62,000 nucleotides of DNA from NCBI RefSeq assembly GCF_000003815.2, contig NC_049983.1, positions 10,977,870-11,039,869 of the forward strand, in the 5' to 3' direction. Origin of the DNA: Branchiostoma floridae (Eukaryota; Chordata; Leptocardii; Amphioxiformes; Branchiostomatidae). Positions within the stretch are counted from its first letter, which is position 1. Each line of letters begins with the position of its first letter. The position numbers and the translations under genes were made by a program. Shown here one piece after another: positions 13,512 to 26,875 of the stretch. The notes under the pieces were generated by a model. The model had not been told where the DNA came from. It did not search any database and was given only the letters and a program-made list of their open reading frames with translations.

Positions 13512-13665
13512 CATACATACATGCATACATACATACATACATACATACATACATACATACATACATACATACATGCACACATACATACATACACACACAC
13601 ATACATACATACATACATACATACACAGATACATACATACATACATACATACACACATACATATA
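13443..13665. repeat. Compound microsatellite (CA)n–(GA)n–(CATA)n
   Basis: CA repeats to about 13487, GA repeats to about 13511, then interrupted CATA/CACA repeats to 13663. The open frames reading CVCVC or MYVCM are artefacts of this repeat. Confidence 0.97.
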
Positions 13666-16600
13666 AGCGCTACCGAAAACAAACTTTCCCTATCTGGCGG
13701 AGGTAAGTAACTAACCATAACACACGGTCATAAAACTGATTTGAAACCCGGCGCCTTGCAAGTAGATCGAGGGTGTCGTGCAAGCCCTCTTCCGGCCACA
13801 TATAGTCAAGTAAAGGTCAGTTATAACCATCCCCGTCATTCACCTCGCAGATTGTACTGTGAAGAGTCACACAAAGTTATCGCCAGTTCCGGCATTGCAA
13901 ACTTGCTGCATGGAGGTTTCTGTGGAAATAAGTCAGTAACTTTAAGACTGTCAGTCATAAAGAACACCATGGCACGTTGTGTTATGTTTGGAATACGGTT
14001 TCCCCATATAGATCGTAAAATATGTTATATTTCTAGATCTCTATCACGTGATCGGACACTCATTTTCTTGCCAATCAGTGGTAAAGGTATATACCCATAA
14101 GCTTTCATTTGAACCTTTTGTGGCATTGTCGATGTTGAAATATTGGAAGCCAATGCGTTATTGCAACGTTATGGCAGCGTTTACCATTAAAAGAGGTACT
14201 GTTGGCCATAGGGAACCCTCACTATGGAACATTCACACCTCTTTGTCGATAACAATCCTTCCTTGGCGGCTGCTTTTAATCGATTTGGTTTGGCCTTTCT
14301 TGTGTGTTGTGCCGTAGGCGGCAGCGTAATGGTGCTCCGCGTGCCACCGCAGACGTTCCTTCGAGAGCAATCTTGACGAAAATGTATTTCTCAGACAGAT
14401 AACTGCCACTTAAAAGGTTGCAGCGCTCCGTCATATTCAATTCCCCTGCCATACTAGGAACTTTTGCTTAAGGTGGTTATGACAGAAATGTTTCGGGGCA
14501 AGAATATTTCAAAGTCGTATGGTGGGCGTTTGTTCCGTATTGCTCGTAGGGCCGCACAAGTTAAATTACATGGATGTTATCCACTTCAGTTTCAATTTGA
14601 GCGAGTCTAGAAAAGCTTTTGTGTGTGCAACAAACTATCTTTATGTCTATATTTTTATAGACACATCTATCGACATGGATAGATAGATATACATACATTA
14701 CTCGGTATCTCGCTCACAGAGAATGGTGACTTCTCTACTAAAGGCAATTGTTGCCCATCATTTTGAAAAACAAAAGCAGATAAGAAAATGGCCAAAGTCA
14801 ATTGGACACCATTCATAGTTATAGACTCAAAATCATGTACCATAACGTGTTATAGAAACGTTTCTGTCCATACTATATGGTGGTGACTAGTTATATAAGA
14901 GGCGTTACGAGAGAGTGATTGTTTTCATTAAAGTTTGATGCTGTTGCACACTTGAAACATTGCACTATCAGACCAGGTAATTAACGCTGGGAACCCATGC
15001 AATATGAGGACATTTCATACATAAGTGCAGCTCTCTTAAGATTTATGAATACAATATTCCGCTTCAAGTTTTCGACAACAGTCATTATGAAACTTACCGG
15101 CGCTTATTCCAGACATGACTTTGATGATTTGAAGTCTAGAACGGGGTATTTAACAGTCATAACAAACCTATTAGTGGCAAGATACCGTGTTAAGTGCGTC
15201 ATAATCAAGGTGGTGTCCCGTCCTAATATGTTGGTAGTCGCCGCACAAGCGTAATATTCCCTTACATGATGTGGTGGATTCCTATACTACAACATGAGTG
15301 TCTGATGAAAGTACGGAATACGCCTACTTTGATTATTACTTTGACTGAAATCTATAACTGTGTGATATTCTGAGGAGGTCTGATGATAGAATTTTAGTTT
15401 GGATGAGAGAGTTTCATATTTTGGTGTCTTTGGTCTGGAGCCAAACTCCAGCAGCGAATATGATTACCGTTACAAGCAGTCAGTGGACCGTCAAACCATT
15501 TTATATTAGTTCTAAATTCCAGCATTTCCGTGTGGACGATATTGAGTTGGTAACTAGACAGCTACAATCAATCTGACGACCTTCGTGACCCATCATAAAT
15601 CTGTGAATGACAAAAAGTGTCCATTTTCATTGCGAGGGCAACGATAATTAAGGATACTGCGTGACATTGAAGGATGGGGCATTGGGTGAGTTTCAGATCA
15701 TTTCCGTTAAGTTTGCGGTTGGTTGTGGCCACTAGAACCACTGACAATCCTTAATTTGACATGCAGATACTACTAATGCCCAGAACTGGTTGTGTGCCAA
15801 GACTTGACATTATAGTAGAAAGTAAGGAATGATTGCATTGCTGACTTCGATGATTACTTTGGTGGCAATCACCAGGAGATGTACACGTGTGACCATCAAT
15901 GTCAGTTCATCAGTAAAAGCTTTATCATATGCACTTGTAGCTTTTGTCACCAACATGCTGAGTTGAGAATACGTCACCAAAAGTAGTTCCTTCACACCCT
16001 GCTGAAACACCATGTGTTATCTTTTGTCTAACGACAAAAGAACACACACACACCCAACGACCTGGAGGTCAAGAGACTAGGGAGGGGGGGGGGGGGGTAT
16101 CTTAATATCAGTAATTTCTAATATCTGCATCCTTGTCAGCAATGTGGCAGTTGCTGCAATGACCAATATGTTAGGAGATCTTTGCAGCGGCATACATACC
16201 CCCAACTACATACCTTGCTATCTATTCTGTACATGATTTATCTACACAGCCAGACAATCTATCACATTGACAGGTCTGCAGATCGCACGTCCTAGCGATA
16301 TGAACTCTATTACGGCGCAACAATGCCGACTCGATAACCATCAATATAGCATCTCATATCGCATCCGCGATAGCTAACAGCTCGGGAGGCACATCTTCAC
16401 CCTTAACACTTCCAAATACTTACCCTCCGAGAAGGCAAGACTTAATATACAAATTACGGAAGTTTCCGTCAAATAGCTACAGATAGTATCCGTCATGGAC
16501 CCTGATATTACAACATAAGGCCGGGCACTTGAGATACAGAACTCCTCCAAGCGTGTCTACTTTGTGGCGAACACATGAGCCCTGAAGGTGATCCGCTACG

Positions 16601-16808
16601 TGCTTTCAAACATTTTCCCGAGACCGTCGTAGATGAGATCACGCCGTTATGTGTCCACTAGTGTGTGGATATTTCCCGTGGGATGGTGGGGGAATCTACC
16701 TTATCTAAAATAGACGTGCTATTCCTGCCTGTTTCACATACACACATGGCCGCATTTTAGGTATAATACAACAGGTTTGTATGGTTTGATTCACTCATGA
16801 TCATTTCG

Positions 16809-16845
<37 letters not shown>

Positions 16846-18398
16846 TGGATTCTATAAGTAATCGACGTCAAACAAAGAGCCTCAAACCGTCCGAGATGAC
16901 GTCTTCAACTCATTCATTGAATGGCAAAATAGTTGTCTTTCTTAAGGTCACAGCATTGGGACGTTCTAGAGATTCCAGATCAGAATTTGTAGATTCAAGC
17001 CTGACCATAAGACCAATGCCACATCAACAAGCTGTAACTATGTGAAGAAGCTGTCGTCTTATTGTGACGTTTTGGAATCACAGGGAGGCTCCAAGGTTGA
17101 CGACTAGAAATTCAAAGAAGTACAAAGTCTATCACATGTAGCGGGGGTTCGTATGCCTACGTGTGTTACTACCGGTTGGGTCATGACAGGTAATCTAAGA
17201 GGTCGACTGTGCGAAGCTTTGGGATCAGCTAGCTGAGCTTGAAACCAAACTTGTTAGTTGAAGCAAGCTACAGACTTTCTTCGTGAAGTTGGTAATGGGC
17301 ACCTATGTGTTGTCAATCTTTGATCTGCATTGACAGTCCCTGTGGTTGATATATCGTTTCACTGCGTAAGTAAATATTGATCTTCCCTATTACGTGTGTT
17401 TAGTATACTCACTTCTTGAGGACCTAGCTCCACAGGTCACAGGTGACGATCCTTTCTCAACATTACACACAGTAAATCACTGCCATCCGCGCCATGCTTC
17501 TGACCCCGACACGCTGATAAATGAAAGGCCACATAACGGTTGAAGTATGCAAATCAGGCCTGCCTTGTTCTTCAAGACGCCTTGTGTTCCTCTGTGAATA
17601 TGTGTGGGTTCTTGAAGGACGGGGTTTCAAAGCAACTGTGCTGAGAGAAGTAGAATTGACATGTGTATCTAACTTTGTGTTTGTGTACAAAATGAACTTC
17701 ATTCATATCTAAGAAAGTCGTGAAAACACACACTGAAGACTTTGTAATTTGTATCTCCCAATCTAGAATGGAACGCTCCTGTATTTTATTGAGGTGCTGC
17801 GGTCTTTAAGATGCCAGGGGCATGATTGAACATACGTTGTTATCAAGCTCTGTTGAGATAACTATCTTCCTCTAGCTTTCTCGCAATTAACCACAGACGG
17901 TGTAACGTTGCCGAAAACAAGATAGAGAACAATCCACACCCTAAACCATTGTCTCGCTGACATTAAAAACATCAAAATATGCTCTCCGTGCGACAGGCTA
18001 TAAGAACATTACAGACCCACTAGAAAGGGCTTACTGGTATCGAATAATGCATTACTTGATGTTATCTTCTGTCAGATCGTTGAATATGATAATTTTACGA
18101 CCATTGATGAATTCATGCCTTGTTTCGAGCGCACCACACACCCAACCTACTGAGATTTACCGCCTTGTTGTGGACTGTTTAACATACCAGGTGACCATCA
18201 CTTTCTCAAAACGTCAAGCCAAAGACCGAAGTGTAACGTTTGATCCACTCACACCGGCGAGAACCCCTGCTCTCTTCTATACATACTGTGCGATATTTAA
18301 AGTGCACGGGATAAGACTGTCTTCAAAATTAAAACTGGAATCGAACTCCATTGAAGGTCCATTCCGGGAGACGTCCCTAACTAAAACTAGTCATTTCC
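13666..18398. other. Non-coding desert with simple repeats
   Basis: Contains a G14 run at 16084–16097 and an (AT)n tract at 16812–16841. Open frames such as 13741–14100 and 14048–14317 have no recognisable domain. I see no gene. Confidence 0.5.
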
Positions 18399-18522
18399 AC
18401 CTGAGTGAAGTGAGAGAAGTCGTTCGATTTAAAAGTGTTTGTCTCCACGGGCACAGCATCGGGGCATGTAAGGGATTCAAACCCAGGTCATTGATTCTGG
18501 GCCCAACACTCTAAGTCTAACC
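18399..18522. repeat. SINE-like repeat, tRNA-like element on minus strand
   Basis: Shares with 50138–50259 the blocks ACCTG(A/G)GTGAAGTGAG, GGGCACA, a GGGATTCAAACCC-type block and GAGCCCAAC(A)CTCTA. On the minus strand the end reads like a tRNA T-arm/B-box (GGGTTTGAATCCC). This is the arrangement of a tRNA-derived SINE head lying in reverse. Only the end of the 155-codon open frame 18047–18514 overlaps it. Confidence 0.6.
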
Positions 18523-21500
18523 TAACCGTCAAATGACACATCACGTTATCTACCGTATCGCCATCTTCTTCCGAGGGATTTGAGGTACCCCACGGTTATG
18601 GATTCACCAGGTAATCATCATCTACCGCAGGATAGTAACACACCAGCTGCTGTACTGTTTATCATGCACGGCGAGACGCTATACCCACAGGTAACGGCTA
18701 AAACAAGCAACGAGCACCTCATGTTAGAAACATCAGACTTAATACATATCCCCAAGGACATACGGTACAAAGTAAGCAAATACGTTACATCTTAATGTCT
18801 GCACACAAGCTAATGTTAGCAACTCGTCATCGAGGTATTTCTGGCGATGTAAATATTACAATCATAGGGAGATATATCGATGTAGGTAGACATGAATTCA
18901 GTCATTTAATTCATTGTGTGAGTTTATTTAATTCTGCCGAATAATCACTGTCGACACGCTCACGCTTGTGTCCGGTAAGATGTGGTATGTGTTGTTGTAA
19001 AAATGATAATTCAATGTTGCAATGATGCTGATATACTGATACTGATTAAAGAATTATCGGTGATAAGCAAACTTATGTCCTTAGTATCATAGAAAAAATC
19101 CCTTCCCAATGCAAATTCCTCGAAGACCGGCGTCGTTGTGCATAATAGAAGAACTTATACAAATATAGTGATTAAGTCCCACGTATTGCATTCTACTTGA
19201 TTGCTTAGAGGGGCCGTCTTGAAACAGTTAGCGACAAGATTGTCCTTTCAACTGAAATGTTTGCCAAAAATCACAATTATAATGAATGAAGAGATTTGTA
19301 AAGATTACCATAGAAGTAGTTTCCACATACGGTTATACCTGAGTTCCTTCTCAGGCTACAACATGAATTATCATATACCATGTACCAAATGATATGTGCT
19401 GAAATATTCCTATGTGGGGAAAAATCCAGACTTATGGACGATCCACAGCACCCAGCACTGCCCCAAGCAGATACTAGGCATGTACTGTGCAAGCGGATCC
19501 GAACAAATTACCATAGGCATAGCACAAGACGCGTGCAAGTGGGCAAAGGAGACGTAAAATGCTCATTAAGAATCGTATATTGAAAAACAGAACATGAGGC
19601 ATCTTCAGTTGCCCCTGGGTATTACGAAAATGACAGCTGGCAATATAATCACAAGATAGGGACAATCACTGACTTCTCTATGATACCACAGGGATGTTCC
19701 TTTCAATTACAGTAGTGAAATCTTGTTTCGTCAAGTGCCAGCAATTTTATCAGGAGTATTAAATCACACTTTCTTTGATATAGAACATTCATGCCTTTAG
19801 GTCCCAAATCTGAGTCAAGTCTTTTCATATGGCAGAATTGCAGGCATGATTGCTATCGCATGGCCGAAGTAAAATACGTAAGTCTGTGAACTCAACTACG
19901 TCAAATAATGACGAATGGCAGCCCCGAGCGATTTGACGCCGTCTTGAAACTTTCTGCCAAAGAACCTAATGATATATTGCTAGGGGAACAGAGAAAAACA
20001 GACCTGTTAACAAGCGTCACCATGGAATAAATGCTAGCATGTTTTTGTACTATGTCACAGAGAAACAGCCGCCAGTAACTAAGGAGGAAACATCTACTAA
20101 TGAGACACATGCTACAATCTACTGGTAAGCTATTCATAACGTTACAACGTGCAAACTATAGCTTGCACATTCAATTGAAAGTCTCTATTTTCACCTGAAT
20201 ATGCGATATGTGCCATTTAATATTGTGCCTACAGCAAATTAGCTGCTTAGTACTATTACTGTAACTAATTAGTATCTAGTATCAAAAGGAATCAGTGTCA
20301 AAACATTCCAGTTCACACTTCACATTCTCTTTATAATACTTAACTGTCAGCTATATTCGCCGACACAGAATCATCATGGCAGGTCTAAAGCAGAATAAAC
20401 AATTAATATTACCACTCTGCTTATTAAACTAGAGTTGTATGCAATTCATGAACAGATCTAAGAATGAATAGAATGTGATGGAAAAGGTTTAACTGGAATG
20501 AATAGAAGTCGCTGTACCCAAGAACGTTATATAAGAGCGTACTGTATCATACACTATTCGTTAGAACTGATTTAGCGACATTAGTCGTAATTGTGTGAAA
20601 GTAACCTTCCGCACGGCTTTGTCAGCATCATTATGCTCTAGCCTGATTACGGAGCTTCCCAGAACGTCTAAACTAAAAGGCGAATTAGGTAAATCATGCA
20701 TATCAATCATAAAACTAAGTTGTCGCTACAACAACTTCAGTATATCGTCCCTGTAGACAATGTTTAATACAAACCTTAGCCTCTCTTATTAGGTATACCT
20801 ACTGGTAGGTCTATGAAATTATACGAGAGCTTTACAATGTCAAAAATTGTTGTGGATCGGTTTATAAGACGGTGTTGCGTATGTGAGCGTCTTGACAACG
20901 TGTCATTAGTATCGATTTTTTCAGCTATAATGTCAATAATTTAGTAGACCATGATGTATAACACCGTGCAGTGTACAACCTTAATATACTGCGGAACACT
21001 GGAACAATCTCAAAAAGCAGCAATTCATCTAAGCCCCCCCTCTCTTATCCAGTAACGACATGTCCGGCTAGGAGCTTCATCAAAGGGAAATCAATAAAAA
21101 TCGCTTTTATACAACATCAATAAGGATGGGCTCCAGACCTGTGTTACTAGGTTAAGGGTTATTATAGGGTTTTAATGATATGTCGGGACGTTCTTTGAGG
21201 TAACAAAGAGGTTCGTTATACGCACAGGTGGGCTGGTCATATTGCAGTACAACAGCTTCTAATGTACCGTCATGGGGCCCATCATAATCAAGTAACGACA
21301 AAGGCCTTCAAAATAATGCGTGTCACCACGCCCTCGTATCTCTAATGAATGGAGAGCCGTGATTAGTGTTTAGATGATGGAGACACTCATAATCACAGTA
21401 TGGGCGTTTCGAACCTATTGCTACATTATTCTTTGACATAGAAAAATCATATACAGCAACTCACATGGAGACAAAACACGATGTTAAAGTTAAACGTCGC

Positions 21501-22546
21501 AAACGCAGATGTAACATTTGATTGAAATTCATTGTCGTAACATCAGATACTCGATTCTATCTTTAGGGGCTAAAGCTATCATACCGTGCACTGTTTCCGT
21601 ACTAACTTCCATGTTGCTACAAGACGGTATTGGTGTGTATGTACAATGTATTAGTTATGTATGATGTACACTTTTCTAATCGAAGTATGGAGCAGTTTGT
21701 CATTTGATCGTATACCATTAATTACAGGAAGTATGCAGTTTATTTCTAAGACCTTTGACTCACAAAATTTACAGCACAAGTCAATGGAGATTCTCCTATA
21801 AATCGTAATAGTCATAATCTTTCATGGTCTATTGCTCCCGTCTCGGTTTTTACAACTCGCATAGCCAAATCTGTGCACGGCAGATGCCCTCCGCACCTAG
21901 ACTAATACCCAGGCATTACTCTGCCTCATCTATCTGGATTATTGGATGGAGTTAATCACCCTGTCCTTAAACTATTGACTGCCCTACTGAACATCGGCTT
22001 TACCACCCGCATAGGCAACAACCCCTGGAGAGAACCAAGGTGAAATTTCATTGTCTATCATTTCGTAGCAATCAGGAGATTTTAAAGAGAATAAACTTTC
22101 ACAATGGCGACATAATTGGGTGGTCGGAGTGGTTATAAGTAAATCATGGCTCTCTTGGTGAACGTTAACTCACTTTTGTAGTTCTTGTGAAACAATCGTA
22201 AAACTCAGGTGAAAGTCAGACGTGGAAGTCGATATGTATAGCACATGCGGGCCGACGTCGGCATGCATGTTAAGTAGGGGCGGGTCACCAGAGCACAATA
22301 CGGGGCTCCTCGATGTAATTTCATTGACGTTGATTTAATGCAAACTGTGGGTAGAGCAGAATTCTCACATAAAGGTCGATATTTCTGCTTCTCTTTGCGG
22401 TGTCAATCACCGCCCACCAACTTTTCTTCTAGATTTCTCAGCTCCTCTTTTCCAATCTACTCCTAGCGGAAAATTAGATTCATAAGGTCGAGGCAGGCCT
22501 GTACTGTGATGATATTCCAGCTTTTTTACGTCTAACAATCTTCACA
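18523..22546. other. Non-coding desert, nothing recognised
   Basis: AT-rich sequence with no coding, RNA or repeat structure that I can support. Confidence 0.5.
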
Positions 22547-23334
22547 AGATAATCAAAGTCGGCTCAAGAGGGAATTGTGGTTGCCTAAGAACCTACGCAA
22601 TGCCTGGGCGCTGTCCGTGGTGCTGATGGTTTAGTTGGTGCAGGAAGAGAGGGCGTGTTCTTCATATCGATCATTAGTACTTCTTGCAAATGCATTCACG
22701 CCAAAAGATAATCAAAGTCGGCTCAAGAGGGATCCGCAGTCGCCTAAGAACCTACGCAATTCCTGGGTGCTGTCTGTGGTGCTGATGGTTTAGTTGGTGT
22801 AGGAAGAGAGGGCGTGTCTGTATAGCGATCATTGGTACTTCTTTCAAATGCCTCCTCGCCACAAGATAATCAAAGTCGACTCAAGAGGGATCTGGAGTTG
22901 CCTAAGAACCTACGCTATTCCTGGTCGCTGTCCGTGGTTCTGATGGTTTAGTTGGTGCAGGAAGGGAGGGAGGGCGTGTTCTATACAGCGATCATTCGTA
23001 CTTCTTTCAAATGCATTCACGCCACAAGATAATCAAAGTCGGCTTAAGAGGGATCTGGAGTTGCCTAAGAACTTACGCAATGCCTGGGCGCTGTCCGTGG
23101 CCTTGATGGATTAGTTGTTGCAGGAAGGAAGGGAGGGCGTGTTCTATATAGCGATCATTCGTACTTCTTTCAAATGCATTCACGCCACAAGATAATCAAA
23201 GTCGGCTCAAGAGGGATCTGGAGTTGCCTAAGAACTTACGCAATTCCTGGGCGCTGTCCGTGGCACTGATGGTTTAACGCGTGTTCTGTATAGCAATCAT
23301 TAATACTTCTTTGAAATGCATCCACGTCTAGCAA
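22547..23334. repeat. Tandem array, about 160-bp unit, five copies
   Basis: The block AGATAATCAAAGTCG starts at 22547, 22706, 22864, 23027 and 23190. Each copy continues with CTCAAGAGGGATC, TTGCCTAAGAAC, CTGATGGTTTAGTTGG, GGAGGGCGTGTTC and CAAATGCATTCACGCC. Spacing is 158–163 bp, and the last copy is shortened before TTTAACGCGTG. Conservation between units is high, so this is a fairly young minisatellite. Confidence 0.95.
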
Positions 23335-23955
23335 TGATGTTGAAAACTTTATAGAAATTATTATGTCTTAATCTATACTAGATCTCAATACGTCTATTGG
23401 ATTATTGGATTTAATTAGGTAAATCAAATGCCTAGTCCAGAGAACCTGTGCTTCCGTGCGTGCTCGTCTGAAATGAATGACTAAGAGACACGGAGTTCAA
23501 CTGGGAAATTCATGCTAATCTCTTCCCCCAGCTTATCTATGGGAAAACTGATGGAAGCAATTTCCCTATGCATGTACGTAAAACCGTTACGAGGTAGCGC
23601 TACGACTTGCATGGCGCCCAGTCGCCATCTGATATACATTGTGCCGTTCACTTATCTGGGACCGAGTCTTGAACTTGATGAGGTTTGGGTCACGTAAGGG
23701 TATGAGCGGCATCAAATCTAGTTTATCAAGAGGACACAAACGTTATGCGAGGAAAAGTTACACACTCGGTCACCGTCATTGGTTGGAAGTTCAGTGTTCG
23801 GTCACATACATCGTGTATTCGTCCTTCAATCGCAAACCCAGGACATTCTTGGGGTATCATGCATGTGTCTTACAAAGTACATCTGTCTTGATGGGGAAAT
23901 GCTGTCTTAGATTCTTGTCGGTTGGATCCTTTTTGTTTGTTTGTTTGTTTGTTTG
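23335..23955. other. Non-coding; ends in a (TTTG)n run
   Basis: A 105-codon open frame at 23639–23956 ends in the TTTG microsatellite (23930–23955) and has no recognisable domain. Confidence 0.5.
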
Positions 23956-24135
23956 AACCTTTGTTTATTCATGAAAGCTCAGATCGGCATGCAGGCCGCT
24001 TTTCATTGAGGTCATGAGGGAAGATGCAACGTATATAACAAAGATACAGTTTAAAGTCCTAATGAGTCTTATAGGCCTATATATACACAATTTTACATAC
24101 ATCGTACAAAACACAATGTAACAGCCTGATTGAAC
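23956..24135 (+). repeat. Interspersed repeat, copy 1
   Basis: Starts TTTGTTTATTCATGAAAGCTC, then GGCATGCAGGCCGCTTTTCA and GAGGTCATGAGGGAAG, then AAAGTCCTAATGAGTCT. The same order of blocks occurs in reverse at 26765–26875 and 44935–45115. Likely a SINE or the tail of a LINE; no ORF. Confidence 0.7.
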
Positions 24136-24749
24136 TTCTAAAGCATTAAAGTCATGCGACATTATGACCGCGCCCTTAAACTCAATCGGGACAAAATATA
24201 CTACAACTGTAAGCCAAACGCCGCCACTTACAAAATTTAGTAGAGTAGACTTTCCGATTTACCCCCAAGAAATATCGTGCCGTAATTTGTTACCATGACC
24301 TTCAGGGCATAATTGAATCAAATGTATATCCTGGGAACATCAATCATTAAGTGGGTCCCTGAAGCTCGGTGGACAAGATTTCAAAAGCATACCTTTCTTT
24401 GACAGTGATTCGTACTGACGTGCATGGGCAGTACATGGCACTCTTAACATGCAACTTTAAACGACTGTAGGCAACGCGGAAATGCATTGTCAATTTGTAT
24501 AAAAGATCGCACGATTGCATTAAAAACGTAATTTTTTTCAACCTTTATTTGACCTTGGTACATCTTCGGCCTACCCCGTTTTTCAAGATTTCAAGGGTGG
24601 AGGAGGTCAGAGGTCTAAATACCTTCTAAATAATTGTGTGCTTAGTTAGTATGGTTTAAATGTCAACTTGTAATTTCAGAAAACTTCTAATTATGATATT
24701 CGTTCGTTCAGACGTCCTCTTGTAGAGCTAGTGGTATATATGATAGCAA
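24136..24749. other. Non-coding, nothing recognised
   Basis: The string TGACCGCGCCCT at about 24165 matches one end of the MITE at 9292–9492, but no partner arm was found. Confidence 0.4.
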
Positions 24750-24985
24750 GTCTCCTTGCTCTTTCCGTTGAAGTGGCAAGGAGGTGTTGCCAACCCTTCC
24801 CCTTATATATGTTGTGCTCGAAGTACCTCCTCGAACACGAGACGACCCCATTTTACGTGCCTCCCGAAAGACGGGTGCAGCCCCAACCGAAATGCTCTAC
24901 TCCTTAGGATTGAACCGAGGCCTCCCAGTTACCAACTAATTTGAACTAAGTGGGCTGCTACCAACTGTTACAGCGACATCCCCAA
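24750..24985. repeat. Possible SINE-like repeat with tRNA-like block
   Basis: GC-richer than its surroundings. It contains AGGATTGAACCGAGGCCTCCCAG and GGGCTGCTACCAACTGTTACAG, which read on the minus strand as a degenerate B-box and tRNA-like arm. Only one copy is visible in the window, so support is weak. Confidence 0.35.
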
Positions 24986-26764
24986 TTCTGATATTGTACG
25001 TGTAAAAAGAAATACCGTATGCAGACAATGCACGTCACAGTTTCTCCCACTCGAAGTCGACCAGACGTTCTGAACCCTGCACCAGTCACGTCCGTGTCGA
25101 ACCCCTGAAGCGGTTCAAGTCCAATAATCTAATACGCTGCTGCAAAATTTAGCAGCCGTAATTACCAAAGGTTACAGCTGAACGGATCGGGAAAGTGGCG
25201 CAGTGATAAATTCTGCTCCTACTGAGTCTCACGGACAGGCGGTGTGTTGGTTATCGGGGATATGCCGATTGTGGAACGTGTTTGGCATAGCAACAAACTG
25301 GAGGATTACACAGCGTTATGTTTGGTACACTGGCAAGGTGGAACAGAATGGGGGTCAATGCCTTTCCCCGCGAGTTGCTTTGACAAAGCTATGTAAAAAG
25401 CTATAGCTATTCGGTACGACATTTCGATAGTGAACTGTGTCTTCAGGTTAAATTTCTGACTTTTGAAAGTGTTTCAATTTTTTCCCCTTGCCGATATTTA
25501 TCATTAGTTGATGGTAGGTATAGCTTTCCCGTTGGCTTGAAGTGATAGTAACACTTGAAAATGATAAGTTTTTTTATTCGGTATTGTTCAATGGTTCAAT
25601 TTACATAAATGTCACAGCAACAGGGTACGTCATGAAACAATACCCAACTTTACACACTTAGGCTAAGCGTCAATGCCAAAGTATTGTCTTTTATCCTTCT
25701 ATTTGATTATTTTAAAGTATCAAGTATCAAATACCTCTAGTGCCATACTTGTTGCCGATGACGTATGATAATATGGAGAGTGGGCGACATGTCTAGACAT
25801 TGATGGACGAATGACGCCGATTACATATTGATCTGAAACTTAAGTCTCCCGGTCCAACCCTTCATATTCCATTAAACGCAGACGAACACGATTTGACGCA
25901 TGTTGGACGTCACTCAAAATTACTTTTCTCGCCTTGCTTCCGTGGAGCTATTCCGTTGTGGTTCTCGCCCACCATATCTTGCTTTTGGAATACGTCGGGA
26001 AAAGGTCTTCCAATTTTACAGCAATTACTCAACAATACACCGGCGGAATGGTTCCACGATCGTTGTGAAAGCCTTTTGGAGTGAACTTTACGGTCACGTC
26101 AACCACTGGGACCCTCGTCTTACAAGATCCCTTTACCTTTCAGAGCAAAAGGTGAAGGAATCTGAGAGTCAATTATCTTCAAAGAGGCGTCAAAAATTGA
26201 CGGCTTTGTATTTAATAATGGGTTTCGATATCACCGTCTGGAAATGAAAAGGAGGAGAATCAGTTAATAGAGGTTCCTTTGAAAAAATATAGGAGACCGC
26301 TGGTGTGTCAGGTCACCATGGAGAAAATGCGGGATAGAAAATAGGCCGACATTCTTAGAAGGGAATCGTGCGTCTACGCGTAATTGTAAGACCCAGACAG
26401 CTAAAGGGCATCACATGTTGTGTGTTGAATATGTAGGTTTGTGCAATCACCATACACTACAGTGTGACATGGTGATTTAAACATCTATTGACAAAAGTAA
26501 GCCGTGCTGATCCAGACACGAAGTGTACGGTAAACAGAAAGAAAACGTGAGTAAAATCTGAGTCGAGACAATCTTCACACAGCTATAAATATGTAATGAT
26601 GAGTGACTAATAAGATGACACTTCAGGTTAACAACGTGACAGATGTGTGACAGATTTTCACTAGCAGTAATTAAGGATGATGGAGGGGCATAAGAAACAG
26701 ATAATCTCTCAAGACTTCTAGGACCCCGTTGCTTGAAATTTTCATGACAGGGCACACATAATCA
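24986..26764. other. Non-coding, nothing secure
   Basis: Two overlapping open frames at 25893–26247 are unrecognised. Around 25193 a GTGGCGCAGTGATAAATTC block resembles a tRNA A-box but lacks a convincing cloverleaf. Confidence 0.4.
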
Positions 26765-26875
26765 GCTTATTTTATGATTATATTTTGTGTGACCCTTACC
26801 TCTTCTCTCATGACCTCAATTGAAAGCGGCCTGCAGGCCGATTTGAGCTTCTCATGAATAAACAAGATTCTAACG
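26765..26875 (-). repeat. Interspersed repeat, copy 2 (reverse)
   Basis: The reverse complement reads TTGTTTATTCATGAGAAGCTC, CGGCCTGCAGGCCGCTTTCA, GAGGTCATGAGAGAAG, matching the repeat at 23956. It is shorter at its far end than copies 1 and 3. Confidence 0.7.

Noticed and set aside
13350-13718. Five overlapping 87–122-codon ORFs on both strands
   Set aside because: They read only MYVC, TYIH or CVCV and are translations of the CA/GA/CATA microsatellite.
18047-18514. 155-codon plus-strand ORF
   Set aside because: Its last third lies in a SINE-like repeat and the rest has no recognisable domain.
24157-24178. Third copy of the AGGGCGCGGTCA MITE
   Set aside because: Only about 12–20 bases at one end match, and no opposite arm was found.
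25893-26247. Two overlapping ORFs of 63 and 115 codons
   Set aside because: They compete in different frames, with no domain and no splice context.
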